Assembly: GCA_002375765.1 (NCBI GenBank) | Contig: DFMV01000047.1 | Span: forward strand, 93,611 to 157,610 | DNA length: 64,000 nucleotides | Reading direction: 5' to 3' | Origin: Rhizobiales bacterium UBA3584 | Lineage (GTDB): Bacteria > Pseudomonadota > Alphaproteobacteria > Rhizobiales > Devosiaceae | Part shown: positions 31,631-42,010 of the stretch, piece by piece | Layout: the number at the start of each line of letters is the position of its first letter | Numbering within the stretch: position 1 is the stretch's first letter | The notes under the pieces: model-generated | Told to the model about the DNA's origin: nothing | What the model saw: the letters and a program-made list of their open reading frames with translations, nothing else | Database searches by the model: none | Made by a program: the position numbers and the translations under genes

Positions 31631-32721
31631 GATTGTCCTTTGGCGGTTTGCTCGACGAGATCGGCCAGCCGTTCGACGGCATCGGGCCTGCCCACCGCCA
31701 GCGCGGCAGAAGCTGCTGCCCGAAGGCGATCCGGAGCGAGGAAGAGTTCGTTAAGCTGGGTGGCAAGAGATTGCGGTGAAAGCGTGACCTGGTCGAAGAC
31801 CCAGGCCCCACCGGCCTCCTCCATCACCAGCGCATTGGCCTTCTGATCCTGATCGAGCGATCCGGGCAGCGGGATCAGAATCGACGGGCGCCCCAGCGCT
31901 CCCAGTTCTGCAATGGTCGAAGCCCCGGCCCGCCCGATCACCAGATGGCTCGAAACGATGCGTTCGGGCAGGTCTGTGAAAAAGCCCGCCAGTTCTACAT
32001 TGACCCGCGCCGCGCGATAGGCTTCCGCCACCCGGTCGAGGTCTTCCTCGCGGCATTGCTGGGTGACGACCAGGCGCCGCCGCAATGGCTCGTCGAGTTC
32101 GGCAATCGCCGCCGGGACGATGTCGGAAAACGCGCGCGCGCCCTGGCTGCCCCCGAACACTAAAAGATTGATCGGTCCGCCCTCGGCCAGGGCCGGATAG
32201 CTCATCCCGGCAATCGCCCGCACCCTGTCGCGCACCGGATTGCCCACCAGCACCTTGTCGAGCTTGAATTTGTCCGCATGCACGGTCTGGGCAAAGCTCA
32301 TGGCCAGCACCTTTGCAAACCGCGCCAGCGCCCGGTTGGCGCGCCCCATCACGGCATTCTGCTCATGGAGAATGCCTGGAATGCGCAGCACCGAAGCCGC
32401 CAGAAATGGCGGAAAGCAGGGATAGCCTCCGAACCCGACCACTGCCGCCGGTTTGATCCCGCGCAACACACCGATTGCAGTTGCCGTCCCGCCGAGGATC
32501 GTGAACACCGCCTTGATGAACTTTATCGGATTGCGGATCGAAGGTGTGGCCGCCGGCACCACATGGATCCCGCTCGCCGGAAACTCCGCCCCGTAATGGC
32601 TGACCCGTTCGTCGGTCACCAGATGGATTTCGTGCCCACGCCGGCGCAATTCCTGCGCCAGCGCCATGGCTGGAAAAAGATGTCCGCCCGTCCCCCCGGC
32701 CATCAATGCAAATGTACTCAT
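31627..32721 (-). CDS. murG: Lipid II synthase MurG
   Basis: 364 residues, family 28 glycosyltransferase. It has the N-terminal [10 protein letters not shown] (9-18) that binds lipid I, the second G-loop [12 protein letters not shown] (about 184-195), and the UDP-GlcNAc contact [18 protein letters not shown] (about 264-281). It transfers GlcNAc to lipid I on the inner face of the membrane. It starts at an ATG 36 bases after ftsW. Confidence 0.97.
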   Translation of the reverse strand: MSTFALMAGGTGGHLFPAMALAQELRRRGHEIHLVTDERVSHYGAEFPASGIHVVPAATPSIRNPIKFIKAVFTILGGTATAIGVLRGIKPAAVVGFGGYPCFPPFLAASVLRIPGILHEQNAVMGRANRALARFAKVLAMSFAQTVHADKFKLDKVLVGNPVRDRVRAIAGMSYPALAEGGPINLLVFGGSQGARAFSDIVPAAIAELDEPLRRRLVVTQQCREEDLDRVAEAYRAARVNVELAGFFTDLPERIVSSHLVIGRAGASTIAELGALGRPSILIPLPGSLDQDQKANALVMEEAGGAWVFDQVTLSPQSLATQLNELFLAPDRLRAAASAALAVGRPDAVERLADLVEQTAKGQS

Positions 32722-32757
32722 GTCAACCTGTTGTTCAGGGGCTAAAGCGGGGCCAAT

Positions 32758-33945
32758 TCAGCGTTTTCCCGGCACGCTCTGATTGTCCAGAGCGCTGCGG
32801 ATCGGCAGGCCGGTGGCAAAGGTTTCTTCCGGCTTGCGCCGCGTCAGCGCCAGCAATAACCCCATGGACAGCCCGATCGCAATCATCGAAGTGCCGCCAT
32901 AGGAAACGAACGGCAGCGTCATGCCCTTGGGCGGGATGAGATTGAGATTCACCGTAAGGTTGAAGGCCGATTGCACACCGAACTGAATAGCCAGCGCGCT
33001 GGCCGCAAGTCTGTTGAACAGATTTTGCTGCGCCATCGCCAGATTGAGCGCCCTGATGACGATGAAGGCGATCAGCCCCACCAGCATCAGGCAAAACAGG
33101 ATGCCGAACTCGCTCGCGCCCGCCGCGAACACAAAGTCGGCATGGGCGTCTGGCAGGTAGCGCCGCGCGATTCCCTCGCCCGGCCCCATACCGAACCATC
33201 CGCCCTCCAGCAGCGATTCAAGAGCGCGCTCGGCCTGATAATTGTCACCGGTCTCGGGGTTGAGGAAGGCATCGATACGGCGCGCCACATGCGGAAAGAA
33301 CGTATAGGCCATGACCAGAAGCACGATCGCCGCCACCCCCAGAACCGCAATCACCAGCCAGGAAATGCCAGCCAGGAACAGCAGTCCCCCATAGACCACT
33401 GAAACCAGGATGGTCTGCCCCACGTCAGGCTGGAGCAGCAGCAGGCCCACAACCAGCCCGGTCGCCCCGAGGGCAAGGATATGGCCGGGCACGTCCTTGC
33501 GTTTCATCTGCTCGGAGATGAACCAGGCCGACATCACCGCCAGCGCGGGCTTTACGAACTCGATGGGTTGGAGCGACTGCCCCATAAAGGAAATCCAGCG
33601 CCGCGCGCCCTTGACCTCCACCCCATAGCGCAGGGTCATTGCCAGCAGCACCACGCCCCCAACCAGCGTGACCAATGCGATGATTCGCGTCCAGCGTGCA
33701 TTGACCAGAGAGGCCAGCAGCATCGCCCCCAGCGCCGGGATGCAGAACAGCACATGCCGCTGGGTAAAATGCCACGGCCCCAGCCCGATGCGCTCGGCCA
33801 CCGGCGGGCTCGCCGCAAAGCTCAACAGCACCCCGAAACCCATCAGCGCGCACAGCGCAAACATCAGTTCGCGATCCACGGTCCACCACCATTCGGCAAT
33901 GGGCGTCTTTCGCTCGCGGGAGAACCAGGCGGAAATGGCGGTCAC
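32758..33945 (-). CDS. ftsW: Peptidoglycan glycosyltransferase FtsW
   Basis: 395 residues, SEDS family, with about ten membrane helices. Family motifs: KGARRWI (about 120), QPIEFVKPALAVMSAW (about 132-147), LLQPDVGQTIL (about 175), the region DAHADFVFAAGASEFGI (about 267-283) with the putative catalytic Asp, and the ending PKGMTLPFVSYGGTSM. FtsW polymerises septal glycan with FtsI. The start is GTG at 33945 with GGAG ahead. It is the first gene after the 422-bp gap in which murD would be expected. Confidence 0.96.
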   Translation of the reverse strand: MTAISAWFSRERKTPIAEWWWTVDRELMFALCALMGFGVLLSFAASPPVAERIGLGPWHFTQRHVLFCIPALGAMLLASLVNARWTRIIALVTLVGGVVLLAMTLRYGVEVKGARRWISFMGQSLQPIEFVKPALAVMSAWFISEQMKRKDVPGHILALGATGLVVGLLLLQPDVGQTILVSVVYGGLLFLAGISWLVIAVLGVAAIVLLVMAYTFFPHVARRIDAFLNPETGDNYQAERALESLLEGGWFGMGPGEGIARRYLPDAHADFVFAAGASEFGILFCLMLVGLIAFIVIRALNLAMAQQNLFNRLAASALAIQFGVQSAFNLTVNLNLIPPKGMTLPFVSYGGTSMIAIGLSMGLLLALTRRKPEETFATGLPIRSALDNQSVPGKR

Positions 33946-34367
33946 GGGATACTCCGGTACGCGGGGGGTACAAAATTGCAGAATGCGAAACTACCACCCC
34001 AGTGGTTACCATTTCGCAACCATGACGCCTTTGCTAAAACGTCTGCCCGCGCTTTTCTTCCCCCACCTCCCCGCTGTCCCGGCGAACGCCGGGGCCCATG
34101 CTCAGTTCCGTCCCCACCCTTGTCATTCCGGGGCTTGTCCCCGGAATCCATCATGATGAGCGCCCACACGCTCCGACCGCACTTGTCCCGTCCGGTATCG
34201 AGCCCCTGGTTTTTTGTCTCACGGCCGCACCAGAAACGAGGATGCATACGAGCTTCCGGTGGGGGGCAGGATGGAGACAGGGGAAGCGTGCGAGAGTGCC
34301 CAGGCCGCATGCCGCATCGGACCCACGCGCAAGAGCCGCGCCGCCCTCAATCAACAGGAGAAAAATG
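33946..34367. other. Gene-free gap at the usual murD position
   Basis: Alphaproteobacterial dcw clusters usually run mraY-murD-ftsW. Here 422 bases separate mraY from ftsW, and no frame encodes Mur ligase motifs. The gap holds two palindromic repeats (see 34078-34155), and its 34200-34360 part shows nothing recognisable beyond a possible ftsW promoter. Whether this is the scar of a lost murD or a relocation cannot be told from sequence alone. Confidence 0.7.
34078..34155. repeat. Dispersed palindromic repeat, two hairpins
   Basis: CCCGGCG/CGCCGGG hairpin at 34078-34093 and ATTCCGGGG (34125-34133) with CCCCGGAAT (34139-34147), followed by CCATCATGATGAG. The second part reappears inverted at 52303-52337. 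The first resembles the TCCCCGC-GAAA-GCGGGGA hairpin at 56263-56280. These look like copies of intergenic mosaic elements. Confidence 0.75.
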
Positions 34368-35453
34368 TCACCGCAGCTTCAGCGAACTCAGCCCGATCAG
34401 CGCCAGAACCATCGCAATGATCCAGAACCGGATCACGATCTGGCTCTCGGTCCAGCCCAGATGCTCGAAATGGTGGTGAATGGGTGCCATCTTGAACACC
34501 CGTTTGCCCGTCAGCCGGAACGAAACCACCTGCACGATCACCGATACCGCTTCGAGAACGAACAGCCCGCCCACGATCGCCATGACCAACTCGTGCTTGG
34601 TGGCCACCGCAATGGTCCCCAGCGCGCCACCCAGCGAAAGCGACCCGGTATCGCCCATGATGATCTGGGCCGGCGGCGCGTTGAACCACAAAAATCCGAG
34701 CCCCGCCCCGATCAGGGCCCCGCAAACGATGGAAAGCTCGCCCGTTCCGGGAACGAAGTTCAAGAACAGATAGTCCGAATAGACCTGGTTACCCACCAGA
34801 TAGGCAATCAGCCCGAACGCTGCGGCCGCGATCATCACCGGTACGATCGCCAGCCCGTCCAGGCCGTCGGTCAAATTCACCGCATTGCCCGCACCCACGA
34901 TCACGAAGGCGCCGAAGATGAAGAAGAACAGGCCCAGATTGAGCGCCAGATCCTTGACGAACGGCAAGAGCAGCGCGTTTTCGTACCCCTCGGGCGCCTG
35001 ACTGGCGATGATGATGCACGCGGCGATGGCGATCGCCGACTCGATGGCCAGCCGCGCCCTGCCCCCGAACCCCTTGTGGTTCTGGTGCTTGACCTTGAGG
35101 TAATCGTCGTAAAACCCGACCAGCCCGAACCCGGTCGTCACCAGCAGAACCGCCCAGACATACATGTTGGAAAGGTCCGCCCAGAGCAGGATCGAAACCA
35201 GAGCGCCCGAAAGGATCATCAACCCGCCCATGGTGGGCTTGCCCTTCTTGGTCAAAAGATGGCTCTGCGGCCCGTCCTCGCGGATCGGCTGCCCCTTGCC
35301 CTGCCGCACGCGCAGCGAATTGACCATGCCCGGCCCGAACAGGAATACGAAAAACAGCGCCGTGATGATCGCCCCGCCCGTCCTGAACGAGAGGTACCGG
35401 AACACGTTGAAGACCGGAAAGGCGTCAGCAAACTGCTGCAGGAAATAGAGCAT
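34368..35453 (-). CDS. mraY: Phospho-MurNAc-pentapeptide transferase MraY
   Basis: 361 residues, ten membrane helices. It has the pattern KKGKPTMGG (about 69-77), the metal-site [10 protein letters not shown] (about 111-120), the [11 protein letters not shown] segment (about 190-200), and the catalytic [23 protein letters not shown] (about 255-277). The C-terminal [13 protein letters not shown] is a signature. It makes lipid I from UDP-MurNAc-pentapeptide and undecaprenyl phosphate. It lies 19 bases downstream of murF. Confidence 0.97.
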   Translation of the reverse strand: MLYFLQQFADAFPVFNVFRYLSFRTGGAIITALFFVFLFGPGMVNSLRVRQGKGQPIREDGPQSHLLTKKGKPTMGGLMILSGALVSILLWADLSNMYVWAVLLVTTGFGLVGFYDDYLKVKHQNHKGFGGRARLAIESAIAIAACIIIASQAPEGYENALLLPFVKDLALNLGLFFFIFGAFVIVGAGNAVNLTDGLDGLAIVPVMIAAAAFGLIAYLVGNQVYSDYLFLNFVPGTGELSIVCGALIGAGLGFLWFNAPPAQIIMGDTGSLSLGGALGTIAVATKHELVMAIVGGLFVLEAVSVIVQVVSFRLTGKRVFKMAPIHHHFEHLGWTESQIVIRFWIIAMVLALIGLSSLKLR

Positions 35454-35472
35454 GGGGTTACCGTCTGTGCCT

Positions 35473-36870
35473 TTACTTTCTTCCGCCGAACCGGTCTCGG
35501 ATCCGGGCCACCAAAGAGCCCAGCTTCACGCCGTTCGATCCCTTGAGCATAACTGAGTCGCCCGGTGCAAGCGTTTCCAAAACAGCTTCGCCAATCTCGT
35601 CCACAGCCTGTGCCCGCCCCGCAACAAGCGCCGCTGGCAAAGCGTCCGCCAGTTTGGCCATATGCTCCCCCACCAGAAACACCAGGTGGGGCCTTGCCGC
35701 GACCACCGCATCGGCCAGTCCCGCGTGATAATCGGCCGACGCGGCCCCCAGCTCGCGCATGTCCCCAAGCACCACTATGCGCCGCCCCTCGGTCGGCATC
35801 GTCGCGAACACCTCGAGCGCCGCGCGCATCGATGTGGGATTGGCGTTATAGCTTTCGTCGATCAACCGGATGGGATGGCCCGGATCGCCAAGCAAAATCG
35901 CCGCGCCACGCCCCTCCGGCGCTCCGTGACCAGCCAGAGCCGCCATCGCCTTTTGCACATCGCCGCCAACCGCCCGCGCCGCCAGCAATGCCGCCACCCC
36001 ATTGGCCAGCATGTGCCGCCCACCGGTGGCAATCGAAAGATCGAGTGACAGTCCGTCGCCCTCGACATGTCCGGTCGCTCCGTCCCGCGTCACCCGATAA
36101 TCGGAAATCGTCACATCGGCGTCGGCAAAGCCATAGCTCAGCGTTTCCAGCCCCGCAGCCTCCGCTACGCCGGCCAGCCGCTCCACATGCGCATGATCGC
36201 GCCCGATGATCGCCAATCCCCCCGGTTCCACGCCGGAAAAAATCTCTGCCTTGGCATCGGCAATCGCCGCCTCGGAGGCAAAAAACTCAAGATGGGCCGG
36301 CGCCACCGTTGTCACCACCGCCACATGCGGACGCACGAGCCTGGAAAGCGGTGTGATCTCTCCAGCCGCGCTCATCCCGATCTCGAATACGCCGAATTCG
36401 GCGTCGGCCGGCATCCGCGCCAGCATCAGCGGCACGCCCCAGTGATTGTTGAAACTCTTGATCGAGGCATGGGTCTTCCCGCTGGCCTCCAGCGCCACCC
36501 GCATCGCTTCCTTGGTCGATGTCTTCCCCACACTCCCCGTTACCGCGATGATGCGGGCCCGCGTCCGGGATCGGGAAAACGTTGCCAGCCCGTAAAGCCC
36601 CTCCAGCGCATCTTCGACAACGATCAGCGGTAGCCCCGACAGGGCTTCGGCCTTGTCCCGGCTCACCAGCGCCGCAACCGCACCCGCCTCGATGGCCCTG
36701 GCAACAAAATCATGTCCGTCGAAATTCTCGCCCCTGATCGCAACAAACAGCGCTCCGGCAGCAATTTCGCGGGAATCTATCGAAATGGAGGAAACGGTTT
36801 CGACAGCGATATCGCGGGCTTCCCCACCGGTCGCGGCGACGATCTCATCGATGCCATAGAGCGCAGACAC
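35473..36870 (-). CDS. murF: UDP-MurNAc-tripeptide--D-Ala-D-Ala ligase MurF
   Basis: 465 residues. ATP loop [11 protein letters not shown] at 111-121; [16 protein letters not shown] (about 138-153) and [15 protein letters not shown] (about 338-352) are MurF signatures. It adds D-Ala-D-Ala to the UDP-MurNAc tripeptide. The start codon is GTG at 36870, 8 bases after the murE stop, with TGAGG as a plausible ribosome-binding site. Confidence 0.95.
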   Translation of the reverse strand: MSALYGIDEIVAATGGEARDIAVETVSSISIDSREIAAGALFVAIRGENFDGHDFVARAIEAGAVAALVSRDKAEALSGLPLIVVEDALEGLYGLATFSRSRTRARIIAVTGSVGKTSTKEAMRVALEASGKTHASIKSFNNHWGVPLMLARMPADAEFGVFEIGMSAAGEITPLSRLVRPHVAVVTTVAPAHLEFFASEAAIADAKAEIFSGVEPGGLAIIGRDHAHVERLAGVAEAAGLETLSYGFADADVTISDYRVTRDGATGHVEGDGLSLDLSIATGGRHMLANGVAALLAARAVGGDVQKAMAALAGHGAPEGRGAAILLGDPGHPIRLIDESYNANPTSMRAALEVFATMPTEGRRIVVLGDMRELGAASADYHAGLADAVVAARPHLVFLVGEHMAKLADALPAALVAGRAQAVDEIGEAVLETLAPGDSVMLKGSNGVKLGSLVARIRDRFGGRK

Positions 36871-36878
36871 TGAAGGCC

Positions 36879-38327
36879 TCAGGTCCCGAAGGCCGCGCGC
36901 ACGACCTCGTGGTCGGAAAAATGATGCTTTGTCTTTCCCACGATCTGGTAGTCCTCATGTCCCTTGCCGGCGACCAGAACAACGTCCTCTGCGCCCATTC
37001 CGGCAATTGCATGACCGATTGCTGCCGCCCGATCTCCCATTTCCCTCGCGCCGGGCGCCGCCGCCAGTATCTGCGCGCGAATGGCGTTCGCATCTTCCGT
37101 GCGCGGATTGTCGTCGGTAACGATCACCAGATCGGCCAGCCTTTGAGCCACCTCCCCCATCTGCGGGCGCTTGCCCGGATCGCGATCGCCTCCGCACCCG
37201 AACACGACGATCAGCCGTCCCTTGGCGAAGGGCCGAAGCGCTTCCAGCGCGTTTTCCAGTGCATCGGGCGTGTGGGCATAGTCCACAAACACGGCGGCCT
37301 CGCCGCGCTGGACAACCTTTTCCAGGCGCCCCTTGGCCCCCTCAAGCGTTTCGAGCGCTTTGATGGCATCGCCATTGGCAACGCCGGTCGCCATGGCCAG
37401 CCCGGCCGCGACCACCGCATTGTCCACCTGGAACCGCCCCACCAGCGGCAGCAGGAATTCCATCGGCTCGCCCACCAGCTTGCCCTTGACCCGCTGCCCG
37501 AACCCCTCGCTTTCAACGCTCTCGACATCGATATGCGCTCCGCCCGCGCCCACGGTGAATACCGTCGCGCCCTTGTCGAGCGCCGCGAACATGAAGGGCA
37601 GCCCCTCCTCGTCTTCGGCGTCGACGACGGCAGTCGCATCGGCGTCGATCAGGTCGCGGAACAGCCGCAGCTTGGCATCGCGATACGCTTCGATCGTCTC
37701 GTGATAATCGAGATGGTCGCGGCTGAGATTGGTGAACGCCACCGCGCTGAACTTCACCCCGTCGAGCCGTCGTTGATCCAGGCCATGGCTGGAGGCTTCA
37801 AGTGCAACATGATCCACGCCGTCCGCCTTGAGCTTTGCCAGCGTCTTGTGCAGCGATAGCGAGTCGGGCGTCGTCAGCTCGCCCGGAATATGGTCTTCGC
37901 CCACCATCAGCCCGAGCGTGCCCAGGCTGGCGCCACGAATGCCCGAATGGGCCCAGATCTGGCGCAGAAAAGACACCACCGAGGTCTTGCCGTTCGTCCC
38001 GGTTACCGCAGCGCAAATGGCTGGTTGCGGTCCGCAGAAATTGGCGGCGGCTATGGCATAGGCAGCCCGCACATCGTCAATCAGCACCACCGGAATTCCC
38101 GGATCGGCCTTTGGTGCCTCGTCAGTAACCATGACGACGGCTCCACGGCCGGCAGCATCCTTTGCATAGCTGTTTCCGTGTCCGCGCGTGCCCGGCAGCG
38201 CAAAGAACACGTCACCCTGCCCAATCAGCCGGCTATCGGCGTTCAGTCCGCCAACCTCGATATCGGGCAAATTGTCTGCCCCGGCGACCCCGTGCAGAAT
38301 GTCGGTAAGCTTATGCGGCAATATCAC
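36879..38327 (-). CDS. murE: UDP-MurNAc-L-Ala-D-Glu--meso-DAP ligase MurE
   Basis: 482 residues. ATP loop TGTNGKTSVVSF at 109-120; EASSHGLDQRRL (about 177-188) is a MurE signature. The substrate motif is DNPRTE at 406-411, the form found in meso-diaminopimelate-adding enzymes, so the peptidoglycan is of the meso-DAP type. The start is GTG at 38327 with GGGGGAC ahead. It lies 24 bases after ftsI. Confidence 0.96.
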   Translation of the reverse strand: MILPHKLTDILHGVAGADNLPDIEVGGLNADSRLIGQGDVFFALPGTRGHGNSYAKDAAGRGAVVMVTDEAPKADPGIPVVLIDDVRAAYAIAAANFCGPQPAICAAVTGTNGKTSVVSFLRQIWAHSGIRGASLGTLGLMVGEDHIPGELTTPDSLSLHKTLAKLKADGVDHVALEASSHGLDQRRLDGVKFSAVAFTNLSRDHLDYHETIEAYRDAKLRLFRDLIDADATAVVDAEDEEGLPFMFAALDKGATVFTVGAGGAHIDVESVESEGFGQRVKGKLVGEPMEFLLPLVGRFQVDNAVVAAGLAMATGVANGDAIKALETLEGAKGRLEKVVQRGEAAVFVDYAHTPDALENALEALRPFAKGRLIVVFGCGGDRDPGKRPQMGEVAQRLADLVIVTDDNPRTEDANAIRAQILAAAPGAREMGDRAAAIGHAIAGMGAEDVVLVAGKGHEDYQIVGKTKHHFSDHEVVRAAFGT

Positions 38328-38351
38328 GTCCCCCGTTTTCAGCCACTTGCA

Positions 38352-40076
38352 TCAGAACCCGGTAAATTCGGCCCCGCTGCGCAACTGGACTGGCACCAAT
38401 TGGGCGTCGATTTGTGGCCCCAGAACGGGTTGGATACCGAGCATCGGTGCTATGCGCTTGACGATACGTCCCGACATCTGTCCCGCGTTCCAGCCGGCGG
38501 TACGCCCCGATCGCTCGTTTTCTGCCTTTGGTTCATCTACAAAAATGATCAGGGCATATTTAGGATCTTCGAGCGGAAAAGCCGAGGCGAAAAAAGCCGT
38601 GACAAGACTGCTCGAATATCGTCCATCGACCACCTTTTCCGCAGTCCCTGTCTTGCCGCCCCACCGGTAGCCCTCGGCGATCTTGTTGCCCGTGCTGCCT
38701 GAACCGATGACTCCGTTCATGCGCAACAGATAGCGCAAATAATCGCTTGTCTGCTGGGAAACGACCTGCGTGGCTCCGGCCATGGCCTCCTGCTCGGTGC
38801 GCGGAAACAGCGTCGCATCCATCAGGTGCCCGCCATTCACCAGCGCCGCGGTCGCCGTCAACATTTGCAGCGGCGTCACGCTCAGGCCATGCCCGAAAGA
38901 GGCCGTGGCAGCCCCCACTTCCGAAAAGCTCGCCGGAATGCTCGATCTCGTGACTTCCGGAAGCTCGATATCGGGAGCACCATCCAGCCCGATCCGCGTC
39001 AGAAAGGCCCGGAAATTATCCTTGCCCAGAGCCTGCATGATCTTGATCGTTCCGATATTGGAGGAATAGCGGAACACCTCGGGCACCGTCAGAACGCGGT
39101 ATTCACCATGGAAGTCCTCGATCGTGTACCGCCCGAAGCGCACGCCAAACCGGGCGTCGACCGTGTCGGTGAGTTGCACCGCGCCCGCATCCAGGGCGGC
39201 AGCAAACGTGATCGGCTTGAAAATCGAGCCCACCTCGAACTTTGCCGCGGTCAGCCGGTTGAAGCGCCCTTCCTCGAGCATGGTCCCGGGATTGTTGGGG
39301 TCGAAGTCGGGAATGGACGCCATGGCGATGATTTCGCCGGTCCGCACATCCATGATCGCTCCGCCCGCCGCGATCGCCTGATAGCGCTCGATGGAACTCA
39401 CAAGCTCTTCATGCAGGATGCTCTGGACGCGCAGATCGAGCGAAAGGTTGACCGGGGTCAGCGCGCTGTCGCGCGCCAGCCCCAGATTTTGCAGCAGGGC
39501 CAGATTGTCGTCATCGAGATGCTTTTCGACACCGGCAATCCCGACATTGTCGATATTGACCGCACCCATCACATGCGCGGCGACCGTCCCGCCGGGGTAG
39601 AACCGCTTGCTTTCCTCGAGAAAATCGAGCCCCGGAATGCCAAGCCGCATGATCCGGTCGCGCTGGGCGGGGGTCAATTCACGCGCCACCCACACAAACC
39701 CTTGATCCCCCGTCAGTCGGTCGCGCAGCCAGGCGCTGTCCAGTTCGGGCAAAACCGTCAGGATCGCGTCCGCGGCCTCATCGACATCGAGTATGCGTCG
39801 GGGCTCGGCAAAGAGCGATGGCACGCGGATATCGACCGCCATTTCCAGTCCGTTCCGATCGAGGATTGCCGGACGGGACGCCATGATGGCATCGCGTGTC
39901 TGGCCCTCGATCGTGGTATCGATCTCGATATTGCCCAGCCAGATGAGCCGCCCCACCATCACCGAAAACACGATCAGAACGAACGCCATGGCCCAGCGAA
40001 TGCGCGCGCCGGTCAGATTGCCGCGCGCCTTGCGCGTGCCGTCGATGGAAATGGTTTCGGGGGTGATCGCGCTCAT
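38352..40076 (-). CDS. ftsI: Septal peptidoglycan transpeptidase FtsI (PBP3)
   Basis: 574 residues, class B penicillin-binding protein. It has one N-terminal membrane anchor (about 28-48), a pedestal domain, and a transpeptidase domain with S284-x-x-K287 (GSIFK), S338-x-N340 (SSN) and K475-T-G (GGKTGTAEK). It crosslinks septal peptidoglycan with FtsW and is a beta-lactam target. The ATG overlaps the ftsL stop as ATGA. Confidence 0.96.
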   Translation of the reverse strand: MSAITPETISIDGTRKARGNLTGARIRWAMAFVLIVFSVMVGRLIWLGNIEIDTTIEGQTRDAIMASRPAILDRNGLEMAVDIRVPSLFAEPRRILDVDEAADAILTVLPELDSAWLRDRLTGDQGFVWVARELTPAQRDRIMRLGIPGLDFLEESKRFYPGGTVAAHVMGAVNIDNVGIAGVEKHLDDDNLALLQNLGLARDSALTPVNLSLDLRVQSILHEELVSSIERYQAIAAGGAIMDVRTGEIIAMASIPDFDPNNPGTMLEEGRFNRLTAAKFEVGSIFKPITFAAALDAGAVQLTDTVDARFGVRFGRYTIEDFHGEYRVLTVPEVFRYSSNIGTIKIMQALGKDNFRAFLTRIGLDGAPDIELPEVTRSSIPASFSEVGAATASFGHGLSVTPLQMLTATAALVNGGHLMDATLFPRTEQEAMAGATQVVSQQTSDYLRYLLRMNGVIGSGSTGNKIAEGYRWGGKTGTAEKVVDGRYSSSLVTAFFASAFPLEDPKYALIIFVDEPKAENERSGRTAGWNAGQMSGRIVKRIAPMLGIQPVLGPQIDAQLVPVQLRSGAEFTGF

Positions 40077-40462
40077 AGCAGCCCCTCCAGCAGGGAGCCG
40101 ATCGGATCTTCTCCAGCTTCAATGGTTTCAAACAGGGCATCAAGGGATTCGGTATCGAGCCGCTGTTGCGGCCGCATGGGCAAATCGGCAAAACTGCCGA
40201 ACTGCTCGGCCTCCGCGACCTGAAGGTTTAGAACGTCATTGTGACGATCGACGATGGGTTGAATATGCGTGGGCTGGTTGAGATAGGCCCAGTCCGCCTT
40301 GAGAACGGAAAGATCGGCCTGCTGTTGCGCGATGGCCGTTTCGATACGCCCGATCTCTTCGGCCGTCAGTTCGGCCATGTGCTTTTGCGAATAGACGGCA
40401 ACAACGGCGAGAACCGCAATGATGGCCAGCACGATATTGAGGCGTTGCAAAAACCGGCTCAT
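40073..40462 (-). CDS. ftsL: Cell division protein FtsL
   Basis: 129 residues. A short cytoplasmic part (MSRFLQRLN) is followed by one membrane helix (about 8-25) and a periplasmic coiled coil (about 30-65, ELTAEEIGRIETAIAQQQAD). The motif LKADWAYLNQP (about 54-64) is the FtsL signature in alphaproteobacteria. It joins FtsQ and FtsB to activate FtsWI. The ATG at 40462 overlaps the rsmH stop as ATGA. Confidence 0.9.
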   Translation of the reverse strand: MSRFLQRLNIVLAIIAVLAVVAVYSQKHMAELTAEEIGRIETAIAQQQADLSVLKADWAYLNQPTHIQPIVDRHNDVLNLQVAEAEQFGSFADLPMRPQQRLDTESLDALFETIEAGEDPIGSLLEGLL

Positions 40463-41436
40463 GCCACACCCCTCCTGAAGCCTGGCACGCCCAGTCCCGC
40501 GGCCCGTTCCGGCCGCGCCGCGATCGCCGTTCGCACACCGCTGCGCAGGGTCGCTGAACGCGCCCGCGGGTTGCGCCCCACCTCGTCTTTGCCAGCCTTG
40601 ACGGGCTTGCGCACCGGCGCCCAGCACGCCTCGATCGGCGCCGAATACGGCAGGTGCCGCGACTGGGGCGCCGCGGTCTTGGTCTGGTCAAAGAACCGTT
40701 TGACGATCCGGTCCTCGAGCGAATGGAATGTCACGACCGCCAGCCGCCCGCCTTCGGGAAGGATGCGCTCGGCGGCAAAGAGCGCCGCGACCAGCTGGTC
40801 GAACTCGCCATTGACCGCAATCCGCAATCCCTGGAACGTACGCGTCGCCGGATGCGGCGCACCCGGCTTGCGCCCCACGGTCTTTTCGATCAACTGTGCC
40901 AGCGCCAGCGTATCGGTGATCGGCGCGCTCTTGCGCGCTTCGACGATTGCCTTGGCAATGCGGCGCGAAGCCCGCTCCTCGCCAAATGCAAAGATCAGAT
41001 TGCCCAGATCGGTTTCGCTCAAGGTGTTGACGAGATCGGCCGCCGTTTCGCCTTCCCGACCCATCCGCATGTCCAGAGGTCCAGACCGCATGAACGAAAA
41101 GCCGCGCTCGGCCTGATCGAGCTGCATGGAGCTCACTCCGATATCGAGCACGACGCCATCGACCTGCTGTTCGCCAACCAGGGTATCGAGCTCGGAAAAC
41201 GGCCCGGCAACAAATACGAAGCGGTCGGGAAACTCGCTCGTGAGCGCGTCTGCGAACGGCGCCACCGTCGGATCGCGATCGATCCCGGTCACATGCGCAC
41301 CCTCTTCAAGCAGCGCCCGGGAATACCCGCCTGCCCCGAATGTGCCATCCACCACGCGCGCGCCATCGAGCGGCGAAAGCGCTGTCAGCACCTCGCTCAG
41401 CAACACCGATTCATGAGAGGATTGTGGCTCGCCCAT
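40459..41436 (-). CDS. rsmH: 16S rRNA (cytosine1402-N4)-methyltransferase RsmH (MraW)
   Basis: 325 residues. Motif I is VVDGTFGAGGYSRALLE (about 24-40), GVVLDIGVSSMQLDQAERGFSF splits into the family signature (about 94-115), followed by LDMRMGREG and, late, GGRLAVVTFHSLEDRIVK (about 240-257). It methylates C1402 of 16S rRNA. It is the first dcw gene here because mraZ, usually just upstream, is absent. The promoter is probably in 41437-41597, between rsmH and rnpB. Confidence 0.96.
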   Translation of the reverse strand: MGEPQSSHESVLLSEVLTALSPLDGARVVDGTFGAGGYSRALLEEGAHVTGIDRDPTVAPFADALTSEFPDRFVFVAGPFSELDTLVGEQQVDGVVLDIGVSSMQLDQAERGFSFMRSGPLDMRMGREGETAADLVNTLSETDLGNLIFAFGEERASRRIAKAIVEARKSAPITDTLALAQLIEKTVGRKPGAPHPATRTFQGLRIAVNGEFDQLVAALFAAERILPEGGRLAVVTFHSLEDRIVKRFFDQTKTAAPQSRHLPYSAPIEACWAPVRKPVKAGKDEVGRNPRARSATLRSGVRTAIAARPERAAGLGVPGFRRGVA

Positions 41437-41506
41437 CTGGTCAGATACTCGCGCCCGGCGCTCCTTGGGCCAGCCGAGGATTTCGGCCGGTACTCAAAAC
41501 TGAAAC

Positions 41507-41525
41507 AAGTGGCATTGATCCACTT
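41507..41525. promoter_or_regulatory. Inverted repeat upstream of rsmH
   Basis: AAGTGG (41507-41512) and CCACTT (41520-41525) are exact complements around CATTGAT, about 71 bases before the rsmH start. It could be an operator for the dcw cluster or the end hairpin of rnpB transcription. MraZ-type TGGGA tandem repeats with 5-bp spacing were not found. Confidence 0.35.
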
Positions 41526-41597
41526 TGAGCAGATTGCATCCCAGTCTTTAAGATTTTGTTTCCCAAACCGATTTGGAGGCACAAAGAACGGGCAAAA

Positions 41598-41981
<384 letters not shown>

Positions 41982-42010
41982 GCTGATGTAGGGTGCCGGG
42001 GGTGACCCGG

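Noticed and set aside
30122..31846. 574-codon open frame on the plus strand
   Set aside because: Antisense to murC and murG; composition typical of a shadow frame.
34098..35546. Plus-strand open frame covering the murD gap and mraY
   Set aside because: Considered as a gene filling the gap, but most of it is antisense to mraY and the gap part is palindromic repeat translated (VIPGLVPGIHHDE).
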